Below, in pieces: positions 13,601 to 24,063 of a stretch of DNA of 64,000 nt. The stretch covers positions 1-64,000 of the forward strand of contig JBBHKE010000078.1 of assembly GCA_037447655.1 (NCBI GenBank). The letters run 5' to 3'. The notes beneath the pieces were generated by a model. That model saw nothing but the letters and a program-made list of their open reading frames with translations. It was not told the DNA's origin and did not search any database. The translations under genes were made by a program, and so were the position numbers. Position 1 is the first letter of the stretch. Each line of letters opens with the position of its first letter. The stretch comes from Zygnema cylindricum. Lineage: Eukaryota; Streptophyta; Zygnematophyceae; Zygnematales; Zygnemataceae.

Positions 13601-14803
13601 CTACAAGCAGTTGTAAACCGTTCATGTACCAATTTGGTGTTGACAAAAAAAAATCTCTACTGTAGTGTAGCACTAGTGTAAAGGAAATATTAGCATTAAA
13701 ACAAAATCAGTATCGGTAGTAATTATTTAGTGCAGATTGACTTGCCAATTTTAGTTCACTCCCTTAAATAGTGGTATTAACACTGTTTTATGATTTTTGG
13801 CCAAAAAAAGTCGCGGCCGAAATACTGTTACTAAGACGAACAAGTCATCAGGTGGTGAGTCAAAACCGAAATGACGTCTACGATGTTATCGATTATCTGT
13901 CCAGCTAACCGATGATATCAGTAAGGACTGCCGTTAATTATCGTCTTTATGGTTGTACGTAAATCCCGATATAATTATCATTTTTGTTGCGTTCAAAAAT
14001 TACAACAAATTGTATTATTTCCGGAAAACGCGGATGATGACACGTAAAAGTATGGACCTTTCAAATTTATCTAATAACTAATAACTTATGTATTGAATAA
14101 CTTATATGTGTAAATTGTAGCTAAGCATAACTTACATATTTAATATACCTTTGCTTCTTTTGTTCATTGACGGTAACCTCCCGAAGGAGGACGAAGTCAT
14201 TGCTTTCGACAAAAATTACAAAAGATTTCAAAAACGCTGAACTCTAGAAAATGTTGTCTTTTGGTTAATATCCTGTGTTTTTGATGTGTTGTCGAGATGT
14301 CGACCAACGATGTATCTGTTATTGATAGAAGGCTACCAATGAGAAGGCTACTATATTGTAAATCGCTATTAGTCTCTACAACACTAATTTCGTCCTGGTT
14401 TTTTCTGCCCTCTACACACAAATTAGCATTATTGATACTAGTCGTTCTTTTTCTTAACAGTAATTCTTTTCGCGGTTCAGAATCGTCCACATCATTTGGA
14501 CCGGAAATAAAAAATTTAACTCTAAGGATTCTGGATATATCAATAACGATGTACACTCACCCACTTGTGCTAATTTAAATTTTGAAGCATTATTGTGTGA
14601 CCGTCGCCTGGATGTTGTCAACGTCATCAATTTGTTTGTTATTCGTAGTATTGTTTTTCCTCCTTATTCAGTTTGTTAGAGAACCGAGAAGAAAGAAGAA
14701 GCTGAATTAATGGATGAATGGTGTTTTTTTTTTCTTTTGGTCCTTTTCCAGGGACCGAGATGACCGACGAAGGCACGGCCGGTATGATCGTGATCGACAT
14801 TAG
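4630..14803 (+). CDS. LUC7: LUC7-like U1 snRNP splicing factor (14 exons, 435 aa)
   Basis: Exons: 4630-4779, 5933-5985, 6468-6636, 7049-7112, 8080-8159, 8751-8928, 9358-9419, 9775-9834, 10472-10530, 11165-11246, 11998-12044, 12807-13007, 13333-13383, 14752-14803. All introns are GT-AG and phases agree (1308 bp). ATG 4630 sits in ACCATGG and opens [20 protein letters not shown], the LUC7 N-terminus. Zinc finger 1 is C34-C42-C57-H61 ([16 protein letters not shown]). Residues 62-170 are helical (IECDRK, RALKRL), then a Pro-rich stretch, then EEAEALKR. Zinc finger 2 is C280-C283-H299-H305 ([26 protein letters not shown]). The tail 336-435 is Arg/Asp/Glu repeats ending in RDRH. LUC7 proteins sit in the U1 snRNP and influence 5' splice-site choice. 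The organisation matches the plant LUC7RL type. Introns hold several foldback elements. Confidence 0.95.
4790..5000. repeat. Degenerate short tandem repeats in LUC7 intron 1
   Basis: Repeats of a unit like ACAGTTAACAGTAACATATTGC recur with drift through the start of intron 1 (units containing CAGTTAACAGT at several places). Confidence 0.6.
5415..5550. mobile_element. Small foldback (MITE-like) element in LUC7 intron 1
   Basis: The arm GATTACTGGTGTTACTGGC near 5432-5451 recurs as its reverse complement near 5513-5533 (CAGTAACACCAGTAATTGCG), with weaker pairing further out. The whole is about 135 bp with no coding capacity. A diverged relative lies at 7731-7872. Confidence 0.65.
7254..7420. 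repeat. TA/TATG/CA microsatellite in LUC7 intron 4
   Basis: Alternating TATATACACA, TATATGTATA and ACATATG motifs fill this part of the intron. Confidence 0.85.
7731..7872. mobile_element. Diverged copy of the 5415-5550 foldback element, LUC7 intron 4
   Basis: Begins TAGGGTAATTA like the intron 1 copy, continues with CGATTACTTACGTTACCGGC, shares the central GTACAAAAATGTGCG-like core and ends GTAATTAGCCTATTACC. Its arms are no longer well paired. Confidence 0.5.
10907..11105 (+). repeat. CT-rich polypyrimidine tract ahead of LUC7 exon 10
   Basis: About 200 bases are almost entirely C and T (CTCTCCCT-type blocks). The tract ends about 60 bases before the 3' splice site at 11164. A shorter one (8670-8748) runs straight into the acceptor of exon 6. 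Confidence 0.9.
11547..11767. mobile_element. TACACC-family MITE, copy 1 (221 bp, in LUC7 intron 10)
   Basis: The left end TACACCGTGAATCGCTGTTA is mirrored at the right end as TAGCGATTCAAGGTGTA. Next inward come TTAAAACAT on the left and GTTTTGAGTGGCG on the right, then a core shared with copies 2 and 3 (TCTGACG, GCGATTGAAAGGTAAGATTC). TA at both ends could be a TA target duplication, as in Tc1/mariner-type elements. No coding capacity. Confidence 0.8.
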
Positions 14804-16469
14804 TTTTGTGTTTTTTCCCTAGGTGAAGGGATGGGTTAGGAGGGAGATGTCTGGAAAAACATTGTCTCATTTTCCCGTAGTTTTTAAGCGACAATATGGT
14901 GGAATTTGTTGGGAAAATAATTTGCCAATTTTGATGTTTTTAGAGTCTCAATCGGCTTTTTTTAGCCGAGCTACATTTCTCTAAGGTGATTTTGGAAAAA
15001 AATTCGATCGCTGTCAAAAAGGAGGAAAAATTTGATGAATTTGAATTATAAGGAATACGAGCCTTTTGTTTTCCAATTAGTAAGAACCTTTTCTACCTCC
15101 GATTTAGTGTTAGTGAGTACTTTTGTCGGGTATATGTGCTGTTCAGTTTGCTTAAAGGCATTGGGGAGAGAATCTTTCGAGTGTTTAAATGGTTAATGGT
15201 TCGGTTTGTGGCAGCAGTTCTCTGTTATCTCAGTTCAGATTTTGTACACCTGACGAAAAGATCTATTTTTTCTTCAATCGAGTCAGTCAATCGAGTTCAC
15301 CTTGTTAATGACACTTATATCGGTGTCTATGAATTTTATCCCTTGAACCTAAAATAGTATCAATGGTACCAATTGTTTTTTCCTTAACCCTAATTCTTTG
15401 TACAATTCGGAAACAGGCACGCCGTTTGGTACTGATTTAGGATTAATAACACTATTAAAAATGACGGGCCAGTTTTTTCTTACACTATTAATGATTCTTG
15501 GTCCATTTCGATTGTTATTGGAAGTTTTTCAGGGTAAGCACATGAGCACGAGAGTCTTTAAAGTTTTTTTTTACTGAAACCCGGAATGAGTCTCTAAGTG
15601 GAGGCAGATATTCTGTTATGTGGTGGGTTTTTATCGATGAGTTTTTGGTGATGCTTTCTTCTTCAAAGACATGTCCAGGTCCTTGTTGTTAGAATACTAT
15701 ATGCTTTTCTCTGAATTTTCCAGGTTTTTCCTGGTTATATATATAAGCGTTTTGGCTTCATAGGGTAGTCATATTATCAAAGTTCCATGCTCGTTTTGCG
15801 TGTAACTATATAATTCGTACAACTTTTTTCGTAGAACTGTTCAACCTATTAGCTGCAACTCAATGGACCGACAACATCAAGAGAAACCCCTTCAATGTAA
15901 TTACCTTGTCTTCAATATTTTTTTTTGTTTGAAAAATGAATGAAGCTGAAGACTTCCTTGAACAGCACAGCCCATCGCTATTAGAGTTTGTGACAGGTCT
16001 CTACTTTCTTGCGAGTGTCGTCCACTAGAAAATGTGATTACGCCCTTAAGCCCAAGTACCTACGTTGCGATAGTTTACAATATCGCAGTTCTAAAGACAA
16101 GTCCTTAACCCAAAAGGTAAGGCGGAGTGTTTCCAAGTGTGTAATCCATTCGTGTCGTGGTCGACAAGTTGATTCAATGTTGAAAAGAGGTGATTATCAA
16201 ATTCTCTAAGAGAGGAAAGAAAGAAATAGGGAAGAGGAAAAAAAGAGGATGGAATAGGAAAGAAAGAAAAAGGAAAGAGGAAAGAAACAAGATGTCGAGG
16301 TAGGGTCTAGCTCAAGTGCAGTATGCGACAACCAAAACGAGTTTAAACGGCGAAGGCCACTTTAAAGTTAAGAAGTTTAGGAAACTTCTTATAATGGGTA
16401 AGGTCGTCTAACAAAACGTCGTTTTTTCAAACTGGTCCATGAAATCAAGAGCTGCAATAGGTGAGTCTA

Positions 16470-16871
16470 ATGCAGGAATGCCCTCTTTCAGAGTATAGGG
16501 TCTCAAAACAGGAGATGAATCCGGTGTTATGGAATACAGTTCATGAGCTTGTCTTGAAATTGGATCGTGAAACGCTGGTCGGGAATATATTGACAAGCGC
16601 CAAGAACTTTACCTTGAGAGCCAATAATATGTTTGTCAGCCGCTACCTCAATGATGGGAATAAAGTACTTGGGAAGGCAATAGGCAGATCTCTATGGCGA
16701 AAAGTAAATAATTTATTTTCACGCGGGAGCAAAATAATTAATATCAGACATTCCAGTATAGCCATTGAGCTTCGTCAACAAATGGTTGAGAACAGGTGGC
16801 AATACAAGATACTACATGTTTACATCAACTTCTATGCACAAACATCATCATTGTTGTGTGTTGCAAGTTAA
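16470..16871 (+). CDS. Unrecognised open frame (about 133 codons)
   Basis: An ATG-started open frame that I cannot relate to any family. It has no low-complexity bias and contains patches such as SLWRKVNNLFSRG. An open stretch of this length is not far from chance for this base composition. No splice sites or neighbours support it. Possibly a fragment of a decayed transposon gene. Confidence 0.15.
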   Translation: MQECPLSEYRVSKQEMNPVLWNTVHELVLKLDRETLVGNILTSAKNFTLRANNMFVSRYLNDGNKVLGKAIGRSLWRKVNNLFSRGSKIINIRHSSIAIELRQQMVENRWQYKILHVYINFYAQTSSLLCVAS

Positions 16872-17610
16872 ACCCTGGAGCGCTATTAAATTTGGGGAAT
16901 AATCAATAATGTTGGATGAGGATTGTATCCCGCTAATATACCTAGCGTCAAAAAACAACAAATTGTTAACGCTACGTGTGTTGGGTAACAAAGTTCCAGT
17001 TCGAATTTAGTTTTATTAATATTAATAACGATTCACGTTCAACATATAAGACCATGCATTGCTTTCAGTGGTATTGAATTACCATCTTGAGCACTTTAAC
17101 AAAATTAGCTACACTAATTATGTTCTTCTATGTGCCTATTTTGAGCCACTTAATGAGATGTCATTGAAAGGGAAAGAAACTCTATTGAAATACGTGCGAT
17201 GGAAAAAATTATCAAGGTACAAAAGGGGTAAAAAAGAGAAAAAAAGAATAAGGAGATAATGTTATTGTGGAAGATTTGGGGTAAACGTTATTACCACCAG
17301 TTTATATTGTTGGGTAAATAAAACACGCACTTGAACTAGAGTGATTAACTATAGTAGCGACGGGCAGCGATCCGATATAGTCACACAGAAGTGTCGCACT
17401 TGTCTACGTCATCTTTATGCAAAACACCGTAGTTATAAATTTTTTATTCTGCAAAAACAATTGGAAACGCTATATGTGGTTAGCCTATACTACCGTACAC
17501 GCGAATTGTAAACGAAATTCATGTACTTTCATACGCGTATAACACGTGTTACCGCCGCCATGAGGTTTCGCACATTTCAACCAATAAGAGAAAAATGTGA
17601 AAACGCGTTA

Positions 17611-17712
17611 TTTTAGTACAGTATAGTACAGTAAAGTACAGTACATTACAGTACAGTACGGTAAAGTACTTCTGTCGGTTGCGCGTTAATTCAGTACAGG
17701 ACAGTACAGCAC
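17611..17712. repeat. GTACA pentamer repeat
   Basis: Imperfect tandem AGTACAGTACAGTAAAGTACA-type repeats with drift. Confidence 0.85.
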
Positions 17713-18842
17713 TATAATTTAGTGCATATAATACGGGCGCACTAAACCGCACTTCCGACTTTATGCTCCAAACGAGATTGATCGGACGGCCGAAAACAGG
17801 CGACAGGAAATGAACCTAAAACTCTAAAAGTCTTCCCTGCGTTCCACTGTCCTGTCAGCTTCTTTGAAGATCGTGACCGTACGATCAAACGACATGAGTA
17901 CGATGGATGAAGATCTTCAGTTGTACGGATGTGGATCAAAAGTACAACGGGCGGGTCGCAATTTTAAATGTACCTTTTTGACTTTTTCGTCGTTTTGTCA
18001 AACGTGACGTCAAATGTTGGGCTGACATTGCCGACAAAAAAATAAAAAAAATATAATAATGAAAAAAAAAAGATACCCGTTGACCGAATCTGAACATTGG
18101 GAAATTTTGAAACTTTCTGACGAAAAAATCGAAATAGAAGAGAGACCTAAAATTGTTTGACTCACCCTAAAGTTTCCTCTCTCTTTGGAAACCCTAATTT
18201 CCTTCCCCTCCCTCCCTCCCCCAATTTTTTTCCCCTCCCTCCCCCCCCCTTCCCCTTCTCTCTCCTTCTCTCTTCACCATTTTCTTCCCTATTAAATGTG
18301 GATTTCTCCATTTTTGAATCTTTGAAAAAAAAAAAAATAATAACAAGGATCTCCTGCTTTGAAAATTTTTATATTTCTCGACCAAAAAACAAATATCTGT
18401 TTTCTAATTTCATATTTTTGTCGTCTTTCGAAGTGTTTCAAAAATGGTAATGTTTTTTTCCTTTTTTCTTTTCCAAATCTTTCGCAGTTTTTTTTTTTAA
18501 ATCCCTAATCCTAAGAAATTTAATTTTAATTTGAAGAAAACGAAACTTAAGAGATTATCCATTTTTTTTTCTTTTTTTTTTATATATATATATTCTTTTA
18601 TATCTAAAACTTACAAACTATGATTTGCAAAGTCAAAAATTTAAGAAAATATGAAAAAAAATTTAAAAAAATGAAAGCTTTGGCGTAAGACAACTTTTTT
18701 TAAAATCTATTTTTTTACATTTTGATTAAAACTGAAGACTGTTTTTTTTTTTTTTTTTATCCTCTCCTTTTCATCCCCTCCTTGTCCCAATTTTCTCTTT
18801 CTTTCCTTTTCTCTCTTCATCTCTCCCTCTCTCTCCCTGTCT

Positions 18843-18970
18843 CTCTCTTAGGTTTTTTAGGGTTGCTGGGTTTTTTTTTGGATTATTTAGGTATTTTTGG
18901 GTTTTTAGGTTAATTAGTGGTTTTCAGGGTTTGTAGGATTTTTAGGGTTTGTAGAATTTTTAGGGTTACT
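18843..18970. repeat. Degenerate TTTAGGG-like tract
   Basis: Repeats of TTTTTAGGGTTTGTAG and relatives. Similar TTTAGGG-rich stretches occur at 22015-22070, 24500-24590 and 43825-43900. The unit resembles the plant telomere repeat but is too irregular to be a telomere. Confidence 0.55.
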
Positions 18971-19021
18971 ATATACTTCATTGGCACATTGTTTCGTTTT
19001 TTTTTAAATAACTTTTATATA

Positions 19022-19023
<2 letters not shown>

Positions 19024-19082
<59 letters not shown>
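19024..19082. repeat. (TA)n microsatellite
   Basis: About 29 uninterrupted TA dinucleotides, followed by poly-T blocks. Confidence 0.97.
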
Positions 19083-19098
<16 letters not shown>

Positions 19099-19707
19099 AT
19101 TTTTTTTTTTTTTTTATTTTTCTTTTTTTTTTTTTTCAAAATCTCCTCCAAATTCTCACGCAAACTCACATTTTCTCCATTTTTTAAAATGTACTTCCAA
19201 ACTCTTTTAAATTCTTACAAATTTTATTTAATTATTCCGAATTCTCTCAAATTTTTACAAATTTTCACAAAACTTTCACCATTTTTTTTTTTTTACATTT
19301 TTCTTCCATGTTTTTACCCTTTTTCCTCACATTTTTTTTCACAAATTCTCCAAGATTCTCACGAAAATTAATTATTACTCCTTTTTTTTGTTTTTCTGAT
19401 TTTCTTTTTTTTACAAATTCTCACACAACTTTACATCCCCTCCATTTCCTTTTTTTTATTTTTTTTTCTTTCTTTTTTTTTTCTGCACAAATTCTCTCAA
19501 CTTCCTCCAAATTTTTTCATAAATTCTCACAAATCTTTCACCCCCCCTTCTTTTTTTAATTTTAGAAAATCTTCACAAATTTTTTCGCCTTATTTTTTTT
19601 CAACTTACTTTTGTTTTTAAGCTCTTTCTTTTTAATTCTTCTTTTATTTTCTAAATATTTTTTATATATTTTTCGGGCAGAATCATATCGTGAATCGCAA
19701 CGAGGAT

Positions 19708-19942
19708 ATGGTCTCCGTCGATTTGGAAATGACTTCCCTCCTCTCTCCCTCCACCCCCTCTCCCCCCCGCCCTTACTCCGCTCCCTCCTCTTCCCGCTTC
19801 CTCCCTCCACCCCAGAATTCTTCTTCTAATTATTCAAATAATTATAAAAACCCCAAAAAAGCTCCTCTCCCTCGCGAACTCTCAGAAAGTCAAATCGACG
19901 AATGGCGACGAGTCTTCGACACTTTTGACTCGGACCGTTCAG
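19708..19942 (+). CDS. EF-hand protein, N-terminal exon only (gene cut by CT tract and assembly gap)
   Basis: An acceptor (CGGGCAG, ending 19680) precedes ATG 19708, so an upstream non-coding exon is likely. The 78 codons give MVSVDLEMTSLLSPSTPSPP, then a Pro/Ser/Asn-rich stretch, then ELSESQIDEWRRVFDTF and DSDRSG. The end matches the entering helix and the first half of an EF-hand loop (D-x-D-x-S-G), which binds calcium. The donor (GTGCTC after 19942) is weak and falls inside the loop, a common intron position. The next exon is not visible: 400 bases of CT repeat and ten Ns follow, and the sequence beyond the gap contains no EF-hand continuation. Any open frame reading on through the CT tract is repeat translation. 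Which EF-hand family this is cannot be told from one exon. Confidence 0.55.
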
Positions 19943-20309
19943 GTGCTCTCTCTCATTCTCCCTCTCTCGCTCTCTCTCTCTTCTCTCTCTCTCTCTCTCT
20001 TTTCCTCTCTCTATCTTTTTCTCTCTCTCCATATCTCTTTCTCTCTATCTCTCTCTCCCCCTCTCTCTCGCTTTCTCTCCCCTTCTCGCTGTCTCTCTCG
20101 CCGATTCTCGCTCTCTCCTGCTCTATTTCTCGCTCCCTCTCTCTCTCCGATTCTCTCCCTAAACCCCTCTCTTTCACTCTCCCCTTCTCGTTCGCTCTCT
20201 CTTTCCCGCTCCCCCTCCCCCTCTCTCTCGCTCTATCCCTCTCTCTTTTTCTCTCTCACTCTCGCTTTCTCTCTTTCACTCTCTCTCGCTCTCCCTCTCC
20301 CCCCCCTCT

Positions 20310-20342
<33 letters not shown>
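19943..20342 (+). repeat. CT-rich microsatellite ending in an assembly gap
   Basis: Four hundred bases of CTCTCT, CCCCTCTC and TTTCTCTC variants run to the N block. Confidence 0.95.
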
Positions 20343-20352
20343 NNNNNNNNNN
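20343..20352. other. Assembly gap (10 N)
   Basis: Ten unknown bases at the end of a CT microsatellite. The length is probably nominal, so the two flanks need not be adjacent. Confidence 0.99.
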
Positions 20353-20899
20353 GCAGTAGTTAACAGTGCTCAAAACATCATTTGGCAGTGTTTAATGTGG
20401 GTGCAGATGTAGGCAGTGTTAGTTTTCATTGCTGAAGTAAAGAAATGTATGCTTACGACACTTTCATCCACACAAGCTTGTTAACCGAACACACGATGCG
20501 CGAAACGAATGTAGATAACTACTCGCTACTGGTTGTGTGATTTTGACACTGCTGGAAGCTTCTTGGTTTAACCGGCGCGTAACGCCGCCTGGGTGCGTAG
20601 CACCGAAGCTATGAAAGTCCGGCCAAAAGCCGCGCTTTGCCGGAGCGGCCTTTGCACAATAAATGAGATGGGAAGAGAAGCGCGAGTTCGCCGCGCGTCG
20701 TCATTTGGTTCTTCGAAGGTCGTCACAGTTTTAGTGTGTTGGTCATCGCTCATCAATAGATGTAAGCAAAGCGCGTAGCACACAAGCCAATTGTTCGAAC
20801 ACACCTACTTTCACAGCATTCGTATGTAAAGAAATGAAGTCGTTACTTTTGATTGTGACGGATGTAGACGTGGGTGTAATTTGTGACGGTTTACTACAA

Positions 20900-21697
20900 A
20901 ACTCGTGACAATTGATGACGTTTACAAAATAGCAACGGTTGTAGGCATCTAGCTACTTGTGACATTGTAGATGTTTAGGATTTGTGACATTTTGACGTCA
21001 CGCTCAAATTATGACAGCGTCGACGTCACAAATTCTAAAATTTCCGCCATGGTTTCCCGAATTTGTTTTTTAGTATTTTCGCACTCTACTTGCCATCAAA
21101 GCACACCCAAACATAGTAAAAAAAAAATGTTTTTAGGGATTTTTCATTTGCTACCATTATTAACGTCTTTCATTGCAAGAATTGTGAGATAGACGCGGTA
21201 GTGGGAGCGCGAGTGAGAGAGAGGTGCTTTCATGGACTTCGCTTTTGCGAAATGGCGTCCGTTGGTCGAGACCCCCTCCACGGCCCTTGTACGGAAAAAA
21301 AGCTCAAGGAAAAAAGTCACGCACAGGCTGGAAACGTGCAGTGGGTTTTTTTTTTTGTACTACCGGCACAATAATTGTCAAAAACTTCCGGCACATGCGA
21401 CAGCATCTGCCAATTTGCTCGCCTCATGGAACTTTATTTAAAATCACCTCGAGAGGTGATTTTATATAAAGTTTGAAGATGAGTTGAAAGGACGCGAAAG
21501 TGGGTCGAAATGCGCTAGACGACAAATTGCATCGCGCTAGACGACAAACTCCAGTACATGTAAAGTTTCAAGGTAACACAACTTGTACGGCGGTAATTTC
21601 AATTTTCTGGTACTGCTGCGGATTTTCTCGTTTTTTCCTAAGTTATGAAGGAAAACGACAAAAAACAACTGTAACTTTAGCACATGCGAAAGTACTC
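20900..21697. mobile_element. Harbinger-like non-autonomous element, related to 29602-30380 (left end unclear)
   Basis: The right portion follows the same order of motifs as the 29602-30380 element: a long palindrome (21430-21473), then GAAGATGA, GTGGGTCGAAA, AGACGACAAAT, TACGGCG, AAACGACAAAAAA and GCACATG. The right end GTACTC is followed by TAA (21698-21700), the likely target triplet. I could not find a convincing left end. Confidence 0.5.
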
Positions 21698-21705
21698 TAA
21701 CTACA

Positions 21706-21956
21706 TACGCCATGTATCGCTTTTAGAGTTGGGATTTGTTTTTAATGTTTTTTCGCCGCTTAAAACATATTTTTTTCCGACACACACACACACACATATA
21801 TATATATTGTCGGATCGCTAATCTGACGGTTGCGATTGAAAGGTAAGATCCTCGCCTTTCGATTGGCGGTCTCCAATCAAAAATTGGACAAGTGTACAAG
21901 TAGAAAAAAAAGAAGTCACGAAAAAAAAATCAACACTAATAGCGATACACGGTGTA
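21706..21956. mobile_element. TACACC-family MITE, copy 2 (251 bp)
   Basis: Left end TACGCCATGTATCGCTTTTA, right end TAGCGATACACGGTGTA. It has the family core GGTTGCGATTGAAAGGTAAG and a private (CA)n(TA)n insertion. It begins five bases after the TAA that ends the preceding element. Confidence 0.75.
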
Positions 21957-23649
21957 GCTTTTACGCTGGTTCAAACCTTGCAGCTGTCGCTTTTCTAACT
22001 ATATGAAGCATTTTGTAGGGCGTTTTAGGGTTTTTTGGGGGTTTTTTAGGATTTTTAGGGTTAAAAATCTACAATTGAACACTTGATAGTGTAATCAACA
22101 TGATCTTGAACTTCAAATTAATGAAAAATATGAAACAAACTTAACACGACAATATGGAATTTAATAATTAGGACCGCCAGAGTGGATTTTACGACACCTA
22201 AAGAGCCGTCGGTCCTATGTTTGAGTTTGAGAACCCAACGAGAATTTATGGCCTTGCAGTCGAGAGTTGTAGCGGAAAAGTTTTTAATTTTGAATGCGAA
22301 GTGCTTTAACTCCATAAAGGTAGTTTTTGCACGATCATTTTTTTTTTCCCACAAGGAAAATTTTGTTCATTGGAAACTCTATTTTACGATTTTGGGGCTC
22401 ATAATTAAGCAAGTTTTTATTGGTATGCTATTAGAATAGTTACATTGAAGAAATTTGCCGCAATTTCGTGGGTGAATTTGTATTATTTTAGAGTAAACAT
22501 ACGTAAAATTACCGGAAAAAAAATGTACGAATCATATGATTTAGTACGAAAGCAAGTGTAAAACTGACTTTTGGCTTCGATGGTATAATTACCCCTTTTT
22601 ATTGGGTATTGTTGTACCCCCTCGAAATTCCATTTAAAGCGATATGTGTTTTTTCCGGAAACTCGTCCCATAGTGGAGAAAGGCACTTTCGATGGTCAAG
22701 CGTTGGAGGGAAGGATTTTCTTAGTAGAGGAAGAGTTACAGAAAAGGACAAAAAAGAGTGGTATAGGGAAAGGATAACACCCAAATTAGCGCAGCACAAG
22801 GTTGGTTACAAATAAAAGAAAGTCGAATATCGGATTGGATATCATTGGACGAGGAGTGCAATTAGGAAAAGGGGAGGTGTATTAGTATCAATTGCAATCC
22901 TACAAAAGAGTGTGAGGTATGACTTTTTTCCAGTAGAGGTCGTGGTACAAAGAGGTAGACACAGGTGGTTGGGGGGGGGGGGGGGGGGGAGAGGATAAAA
23001 GACTCCGAGAGGGGCAGGTGGAGAGGGGGGGAAACTGGAAAGGAGGTCTTCGACACCTGTCAAAGGAGAAGGAGAAAAGAGGAGAAGTAACGAAAAGAGA
23101 GAGAAAATTAGACGTGACAAGTAGTGTTGGGTATAGAGGACCTTTTGCCGATATTCGATATATATATCGAATTTCAGGAACCCGATAATCGATATATCGC
23201 TTCGATATATCGAAAATCAAAATATCGCGATATATCGCCAATATATCGTATCGCCAATATATCGCCAATATATCGTATCGCCAATATATCGAGGCATTAA
23301 AAAAAATAAAAATGAAAATTTTCATGGGTCTCCAAAGTCACGTGCCTTCGGACAAGGTGACCGTAAAATCTTTGCTGAAAAGAAATACGGTTTTTTCCAG
23401 AAAGTCAGCAGAGTGAAGGAGATCTTTGAGGTACATTGACGCGGTACACTTGCGAAGTACACGTACATAATACGCAAGTACGTATTTCCATACGAAAATG
23501 GTCGGTTTTCAAATCTTTGACGATTTTAAAGATTTGATCGTCAACTTACAAGGAACCACTCAAATCAGAACACGTATGTAAAAACTTGTTTACAGACGAT
23601 ACGCGATGTAACCGAGGCCTCTGTAATAGAGAAATTTTGCTGTCCATAC

Positions 23650-23861
23650 TAGTGTTGGGTATCGGGTAGTTTCATATCGCGATAATTTCGATATTCGATA
23701 TATCGAATATCGATCGAGCAGATTCCTCGATATATCGTACCGGGACCAACATAAATTATCGCGATATATATCGCAAAAATTGCATATCCGTACAGTCAGA
23801 GTACGGAAAACCGTACGAAAAAGAGTACGGAGAATCGTACGAAAAATCGTACAGGTATTGT

Positions 23862-23898
<37 letters not shown>

Positions 23899-24063
23899 AC
23901 TGGGGGGGGGGGGGGGGGGGGTTTGAAAAAAATTGGTAAAATTTTCATTTTCGATATATCGGCGATATATCGCGATAATTTGAAATTCGATATATCGAAT
24001 ATCGGGTACATGAAATTCGATATATATCGAATATCGGCAATGGGTCCTCGATACCCAACACTA
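23650..24063. mobile_element. hAT-like non-autonomous element B (414 bp, nested in A in opposite orientation)
   Basis: Flanked by perfect 8-bp repeats GTCCATAC (23642-23649 and 24064-24071). Its ends are TAGTGTTGGGTATCG and CGATACCCAACACTA. Its left 120 bases match the reverse complement of the right end of element A, and its right end matches the reverse complement of the left end of A, so it is the same family inserted backwards. The centre is a poly-C/poly-G block. Confidence 0.9.
23864..23921. repeat. Poly-C (35) / ACT / poly-G (20) inverted repeat
   Basis: Thirty-five C, then ACT, then twenty G, in the middle of hAT-like element B. It could fold into an all-GC hairpin. The lengths may be unreliable because homopolymers assemble poorly. 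Confidence 0.85.

Larger units (their letters stand above)
14804..19707. other. LUC7 3' flank and gene-poor AT-rich sequence
   Basis: Nothing here can be supported as a conserved gene. It holds the presumed LUC7 3' UTR, partial transposon ends (for example CACAGCCCATCGCTATTAGAG near 15965), pentamer repeats, TTTAGGG-like tracts, and very T-rich sequence with a (TA)n block at 19024-19082. Confidence 0.6.

Noticed and set aside
19925-20412. Continuation of the EF-hand frame through Ser/Leu repeats and the N block
   Set aside because: Repeat-derived; it leaves the EF-hand at a GT donor and crosses unknown bases.
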